A DNA stretch of 64,000 nt from Bacteroidetes bacterium B1(2017) (GTDB lineage: Bacteria > Bacteroidota > Bacteroidia > UKL13-3). The stretch is taken from contig NKJG01000006.1 of the NCBI GenBank assembly GCA_002256395.1, forward strand, positions 62,001-126,000, written 5' to 3'. Made by a program: the position numbers and the translations under genes. Shown piece after piece: positions 60,023 through 64,000 of the stretch. Position 1 is the first letter of the stretch; each line of letters starts with the position of its first letter. A model generated the notes under the pieces. It saw only the letters and a program-made list of their open reading frames with translations. It had not been told where the DNA came from and did not search any database.

Positions 60023-61003
60023 ATGAAAAACTTAAATTCAATAGTAGCATTACTAGCATTAGTTATTGTTATGTACAGCACTTCGTGCAAGAAATGGGGC
60101 GATGAACCAGGCGGTGGAACAGGAGGAGGCACAGGAGGAGGCCCTCAAGCCTGCAATATTAAAGGCGAATTGTTTTACCCTATGTGTGGCACAAGCGCAT
60201 TAGATAATTTTTGGATTAAAGCCGAGAATGGTAAAATTTATCAACCTTGTGCAAACGATGTTTTAAATATTGCCGCAGAAATTTATCGAGAAGGAGATCA
60301 AATTAGTTTTTCTGTGCGCAATTTAAAAAGTGGTGAGTCATGTAAAGATGAATTAATTCTATGCCCGGCAAACACTATTCCTGCCGATTATAAAGTTGGA
60401 CTTACTTGTATTAGCAGAATTGCTTCAAAAGAACTTATAGCCGATGGATACTTTAGAGATTACAGAAAATTGGATGGATGCAATTGGGTATTTGAGAGTT
60501 TAAGTGGCGAGAAGTTTGAGATTGCATACATACCAAAACTATATGCCATTTATGCCAACAAAAGAGCCAGTATTAGGTATACTCTTTCAAGTTCTGGAGC
60601 CTCTATTTGTATGGTAGGTAGTTCAATAGATATTCGTGCCATTCGTTATTATGATGTAGTAGGAGGCTGTAGACCATTTATTACCGGTAAATCGCCAGAA
60701 ACCAAGAAAACGGTGAGCATACTTAAAGCTTGGACAGAAGGAAGCAAATTATGGCTGAGCCTAGGGTATGGAGGATGCAGTTTTGAAGATGAAGCTATAT
60801 GTATGTATAATGAAGGAACTATTTACAGCAGCGATCCTAATATTATTCATATAAAGCTTGGCAACTTGCCAGAAGCACAATTATGCAATGCCTATTTTAC
60901 CAAAGATATTTGTTTTGATTTGGGCATGTTGGTAAAAGCAGGCGAATACCACAATTTAATCCTCGATGGATATAGCGGTGGGCCAATTGCGGTGAAGTTT
61001 TAA
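60023..61003 (+). CDS. Cys-rich lipoprotein of unknown function
   Basis: 326 residues. Lipoprotein signal MKNLNSIVALLALVIVMYSTSC followed by a Gly-rich flexible linker (PGGGTGGGTGGGP) and a domain with about fourteen Cys. A repeating pattern such as 'CNIKGELFYPMCGTSALDNFWI' and 'CMVGSSIDIRAIRYYDVVGGC' suggests disulfide-stabilised duplicated units. No family recognised. It lies 61 bases after the TM-barrel gene on the same strand and may be part of that sigma-controlled unit, ending in a good terminator. Confidence 0.7.
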   Translation: MKNLNSIVALLALVIVMYSTSCKKWGDEPGGGTGGGTGGGPQACNIKGELFYPMCGTSALDNFWIKAENGKIYQPCANDVLNIAAEIYREGDQISFSVRNLKSGESCKDELILCPANTIPADYKVGLTCISRIASKELIADGYFRDYRKLDGCNWVFESLSGEKFEIAYIPKLYAIYANKRASIRYTLSSSGASICMVGSSIDIRAIRYYDVVGGCRPFITGKSPETKKTVSILKAWTEGSKLWLSLGYGGCSFEDEAICMYNEGTIYSSDPNIIHIKLGNLPEAQLCNAYFTKDICFDLGMLVKAGEYHNLILDGYSGGPIAVKF

Positions 61004-61030
61004 GAATACTATCCAAATAATTTTAAATAG

Positions 61031-61076
61031 AAGGCTTGTGAGTATTTTTTAATCCAAATACTCATAAGCCTTTTTT
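61031..61076 (+). terminator. Terminator after the Cys-rich lipoprotein gene
   Basis: 17-bp stem, 61031-61047 with 61056-61072, one G-U-type mismatch, loop of about eight bases, ending in a run of T. Confidence 0.78.
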
Positions 61077-61198
61077 GTTTAACTGTAATTAATATTCTAA
61101 AATTTTGTTTGAAAATTAAATACCATTTGCTGTACTAGAATTTCCATGAAACATCTTTGTAGAGTTTATCCTTAATAAAGGGTATCTTCATTTATTAT

Positions 61199-61894
61199 TT
61201 GGCAAACTTGAAAACAAATAAAACCCATGCTCGCTTATATTATTTGCCAGGACTTATATCATTAGTTCTTTTGCCTCTTATTATAATACCCTATATATTT
61301 ATTAAGTCTACACCTAAGCCTCAATATTGTTTGGAACTTAATATGCCTCCCAATATTACTTATGGTAATAGTATAGGGGAAGATAGAATTACTTTAGATA
61401 TGCATTTGCCAATTTTTGAACGCAAATATTCCTATAAGGTATTTTCACAAAAATCAAAGGACAATTTAATTGCAATTGATGAAGGCATTCAGAAAATTAG
61501 TTCCATACAAAGAAATAAGGATAGCCTACATGGACTTGCGTTTGTTTTTAAGGATGTTTGCTTTGGAGATTTTATTTACCTGTTAAGTGGTTTAAGGAAG
61601 AATAAAATTAATTTATACCTAGTATTTGGAGATACAGTTAGAACCTATTATTTACCACCTGCACCTATTGTTAAAATTCCAGAGGTAGAAAAAATGCAAC
61701 TTATTGGCTGTGGTACTGCAGGTATGATGAATTTACAGAGATTGCAAGAATTAGAACTAGAGAATGAAAAACATTTTGCTGAAATGCGATGGAATTATTT
61801 AAAACAACGAAAACGCCCTTTGTTAATTCTTTCAATTGCTTATCTAGCTTTAACTTTTTTTGCCTGTAAAAATTTGGTATGTACAAAAATTTGA
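61199..61894 (+). CDS. Unknown two-helix membrane protein
   Basis: 231 residues from a TTG start (no ATG fits). One TM helix at about 16-35 ('LISLVLLPLIIIPYIFI') and one at the C-terminus (about 209-227), with a periplasm-like domain of about 170 residues between them. Neither domain nor family is recognised. Convergent with hypE, two bases apart. Confidence 0.58.
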   Translation: MANLKTNKTHARLYYLPGLISLVLLPLIIIPYIFIKSTPKPQYCLELNMPPNITYGNSIGEDRITLDMHLPIFERKYSYKVFSQKSKDNLIAIDEGIQKISSIQRNKDSLHGLAFVFKDVCFGDFIYLLSGLRKNKINLYLVFGDTVRTYYLPPAPIVKIPEVEKMQLIGCGTAGMMNLQRLQELELENEKHFAEMRWNYLKQRKRPLLILSIAYLALTFFACKNLVCTKI

Positions 61895-61896
61895 CC

Positions 61897-62952
61897 CTAG
61901 CAAATCCTCGGCAATTGTTCGCCCGTTAAATAGTTAACAACGCGCTTGCCGCCAATTCTGCTTTTAAGAATTACTTTGCCTGGGTTTTCTGTATTTACTT
62001 CCCCAATAATAGCAGCATCTGCTCCACATGTATGGGTTTTAAGGTGTGCTAAAAATTCTTCTGCGATGCTATCTTTTACCACTGCCATAAACAATCCTTC
62101 GTTGGCTACATAAAGTGGGTCAAGGCCCAACATTTCGCAAGCTCCTTCTACTCTTGGGTCAATGGGTAATTGGTGTTGATCCAATAAAAAACCAAGTTTA
62201 CTTAATTCGGCAATTTCATTTAAAACAGATGCTACTCCACCACGAGTTGGATCGCGCAAAAACTTTATGTCTGAACCAAAAGTGTCTAATAAATTTTCTA
62301 TGCAATGATTTAAATTGGTAGTATCACTTTCTATATCTGTTTCAAATTCTAAGCCTTTGCGTTGGCTCATTATAGCAATGCCATGGGTAGCAATTTTACC
62401 ACTTACTATAAGTTTATCTGTGGGTTCAATTCTATTGTGATGAATAGTTGCTTTTGGGTGTAATAAACCAATGCCCGAAGTATTAATAAATATTTTATCG
62501 CCTTTCCCTTTTTCCACCACCTTGGTATCGCCAGTTACTATTTTAATTCCAGCTTTATCTGCAGCTTCTTTAATGCTAACAAGTACTTGCCAAAATTCTG
62601 TCATCAAAAAACCTTCTTCAATTATAAATCCTAAGGATAAGTACTTGGCTTGAGCGCCACACATGGCCAAATCGTTAACAGTTCCATTAATGGCTAAATC
62701 GCCAATGTTTCCACCTGGGAAGAAGATTGGGGATATAACATAGCTATCGGTGCTAAAGGCTACTTTGCCGTTTAGTTCAAAGATGGCGCCATCGTGTTGC
62801 TGATCCAATAAATCGTTTTTAAATAAACTAAACACACCACTTTGCAAAAGTTTATGTGTAAGTAATCCGCCACTTCCATGCCCAAGAGTTATTACATCAA
62901 AATCAAATTTTGGCATCGGGCATTGCAAGGTCATTTTTATTTTTTGGTCCAT
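61897..62952 (-). CDS. hypE: Hydrogenase maturation factor HypE
   Basis: 351 residues. HypE dehydrates the carbamoyl group on its C-terminal Cys to cyanide, which becomes the CN ligand of the [NiFe] hydrogenase active site. Seen: 'VITLGHGSGGLLTHKLL', 'FSTDSYVI', 'DPTRGGVASVLNEIA' and the invariant C-terminal 'PRIC'. I chose ATG at 62952; a GTG at 62976 would overlap hypD. Follows hypD directly on the same strand. Confidence 0.93.
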   Translation of the reverse strand: MDQKIKMTLQCPMPKFDFDVITLGHGSGGLLTHKLLQSGVFSLFKNDLLDQQHDGAIFELNGKVAFSTDSYVISPIFFPGGNIGDLAINGTVNDLAMCGAQAKYLSLGFIIEEGFLMTEFWQVLVSIKEAADKAGIKIVTGDTKVVEKGKGDKIFINTSGIGLLHPKATIHHNRIEPTDKLIVSGKIATHGIAIMSQRKGLEFETDIESDTTNLNHCIENLLDTFGSDIKFLRDPTRGGVASVLNEIAELSKLGFLLDQHQLPIDPRVEGACEMLGLDPLYVANEGLFMAVVKDSIAEEFLAHLKTHTCGADAAIIGEVNTENPGKVILKSRIGGKRVVNYLTGEQLPRIC

Positions 62953-62968
62953 GTTTGCATTCTTTAAT

Positions 62969-64000
62969 TTATGCACTTAGTGAATCAACACTTGCATAGT
63001 GGTAATAGGCAGCGCAGGCTCCTTCACTACTTACCATTGGCGCTCCCAAAGGATGCTCTGGTTTGCATTTGCTGCCAAAATTGGGGCATTGTTTAGGCTT
63101 CTTTAAGCCTTTCATTATTTCGCCGCTAATACATTCTTTGTTTTCTTCGGCCGCAGGTAGGTTCAGCTTAAATTTTAAACGCGCATTATAATGCTTATAG
63201 GCTTCGTTTACTTCGTATCCACTTTGTGGTATGGAACCAATGCCTCGCCAAACTCTATCGCTTACCGCAAACACCTCCTTAATGGTGTTCATGGCCATTT
63301 CATTGCCTTGACGTTGCACATAGCGTGCATATTGGTTTTCTACTTGGTATTGGCCTTTTTCTAATTGCTCTACACACATCAATATTCCTTGCAATAAATC
63401 AACGGGTTCAAAACCTGTAATAACAATAGGGGTTTTATATTTTTCGGCCACAGGGTAATACTCTTCCATACCCATAATGGTGCAAACATGCCCTGCAGCT
63501 AAAAAGCCATCTATCTTATTATCTTCATCGCTAAGTATTGCCTCCATGGCAGGTGGTACCAATACATGTGAAGCTAAAATGCTATAATTTAATACACCCA
63601 TTTTATGTGCTTGAACCACACTTAATGCATTTGCGGGAGCAGTTGTTTCAAAGCCTACTGCAAAAAATACTACTTCTTTTGTAGGGTTTGCTTTGGCAAT
63701 TTCAACCGCTTCTAAAGGCGAGTATAATATTCTAATATCTGCACCAGAGGCTTTTACTTCTAATAAGTTTTTATGACTTCCGGGTACGCGCAACATATCG
63801 CCAAAAGAACAGAGTATTACATTATTTTGTTCGGCTAAATAAACTGCCTCGTCTATAACACTTACACTGGTAACACATACAGGGCAACCAGGGCCATGCA
63901 CCATAGTAATGTGTTTGGGCAATAAATCTAAAATGCCATTCTTAACAAGGCTATGTGTTTGTCCGCCGCAAACCTCCATTAAGGTCCAATCCTTGGTAGT
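62969..64000 (-). CDS. hypD: Hydrogenase maturation factor HypD (5' partial)
   Basis: The frame is open to the right edge. It has '[10 protein letters not shown]', the Cys pair of '[10 protein letters not shown]', '[10 protein letters not shown]', '[14 protein letters not shown]' and the C-terminal cluster '[15 protein letters not shown]' that binds the [4Fe-4S] cluster. The N-terminal about 30 residues are outside the window. HypD, with HypC, carries the Fe(CN)2CO intermediate for [NiFe] hydrogenase assembly. Other hyp genes should lie to the right. Confidence 0.95.
   Translation of the reverse strand, partial: TTKDWTLMEVCGGQTHSLVKNGILDLLPKHITMVHGPGCPVCVTSVSVIDEAVYLAEQNNVILCSFGDMLRVPGSHKNLLEVKASGADIRILYSPLEAVEIAKANPTKEVVFFAVGFETTAPANALSVVQAHKMGVLNYSILASHVLVPPAMEAILSDEDNKIDGFLAAGHVCTIMGMEEYYPVAEKYKTPIVITGFEPVDLLQGILMCVEQLEKGQYQVENQYARYVQRQGNEMAMNTIKEVFAVSDRVWRGIGSIPQSGYEVNEAYKHYNARLKFKLNLPAAEENKECISGEIMKGLKKPKQCPNFGSKCKPEHPLGAPMVSSEGACAAYYHYASVDSLSA

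Noticed and set aside
1-64000. tRNA or rRNA genes
   Set aside because: No T-loop plus anticodon arrangement or rRNA sequence was seen in any intergenic region; most gaps are too short.

Overview
The window is AT-rich chromosomal DNA from a member of the Bacteroidota, probably the Sphingobacteriia/Chitinophagia/Cytophagia side rather than an enteric Bacteroides. The evidence is a SusC/SusD pair, several proteins with C-terminal type IX secretion (Por) sorting tails, a Reg_prop/Y_Y_Y regulator, DUF4175, DUF2480 and IPExxxVDY-type proteins, TAnnTTTG-type promoter motifs, and frequent TTG/GTG starts with little Shine-Dalgarno sequence. No rRNA, tRNA or CRISPR array was seen. Both ends cut genes: a SpmA/SpmB-like membrane protein on the left and hypD on the right.

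Layout. 1-14 kb is housekeeping: LD-carboxypeptidase, mannose-1-P guanylyltransferase, RecQ, KUP potassium transporter, a methyltransferase, a solitary Rieske lipoprotein, an outer-membrane porin, IMP dehydrogenase, cytidine deaminase and adenine deaminase. 14-24 kb holds a small membrane protein, a giant coiled-coil DUF4175 protein, an EF-G2-type elongation factor paralogue, a delta-60 repeat secreted protein and truA. 24-28 kb has a Cys-rich exported protein divergent from a two-component system, followed by a membrane-anchored LAS/M74-like peptidase. 28-33 kb is the conserved block rnc-fabF-acpP with divergent IPExxxVDY-pyk, then a lipoprotein and DUF2480.

33.3-34.1 kb is the oddest stretch. 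A four-helix-bundle (S23) gene sits inside 20-bp perfect inverted repeats that define a 460-bp element. It looks like the ORF-bearing intervening sequences of 23S rRNA genes, but lies between protein genes. It is surrounded by GCGAC-type heptamer repeats, including an 18-copy tandem array, and a degenerate copy lies near 36.1 kb. 34-41 kb carries a TrpF-like protein, a class-V aminotransferase, a LuxR-type response regulator, a Cys/Met PLP enzyme behind a strong leader hairpin, and a DbpA-like helicase.

41-53 kb is a polysaccharide utilisation locus on the minus strand: a membrane-bound propeller/Y_Y_Y/HTH regulator, SusC, SusD, a T9SS-sorted protein with two glycan-binding-like modules, and two GH30 glycosidases (beta-1,6-glucan is one possible substrate). 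53.8-61 kb has two copies of an unusual module, an ECF sigma factor translationally coupled to a protein with an inner-membrane anti-sigma-like N-terminus, a long linker and a C-terminal beta-barrel. The copies face away from a PKD-repeat T9SS adhesin. The plus-strand sigma factor appears to start at CTG. The window ends with hypE and hypD, implying a [NiFe] hydrogenase elsewhere in the genome.
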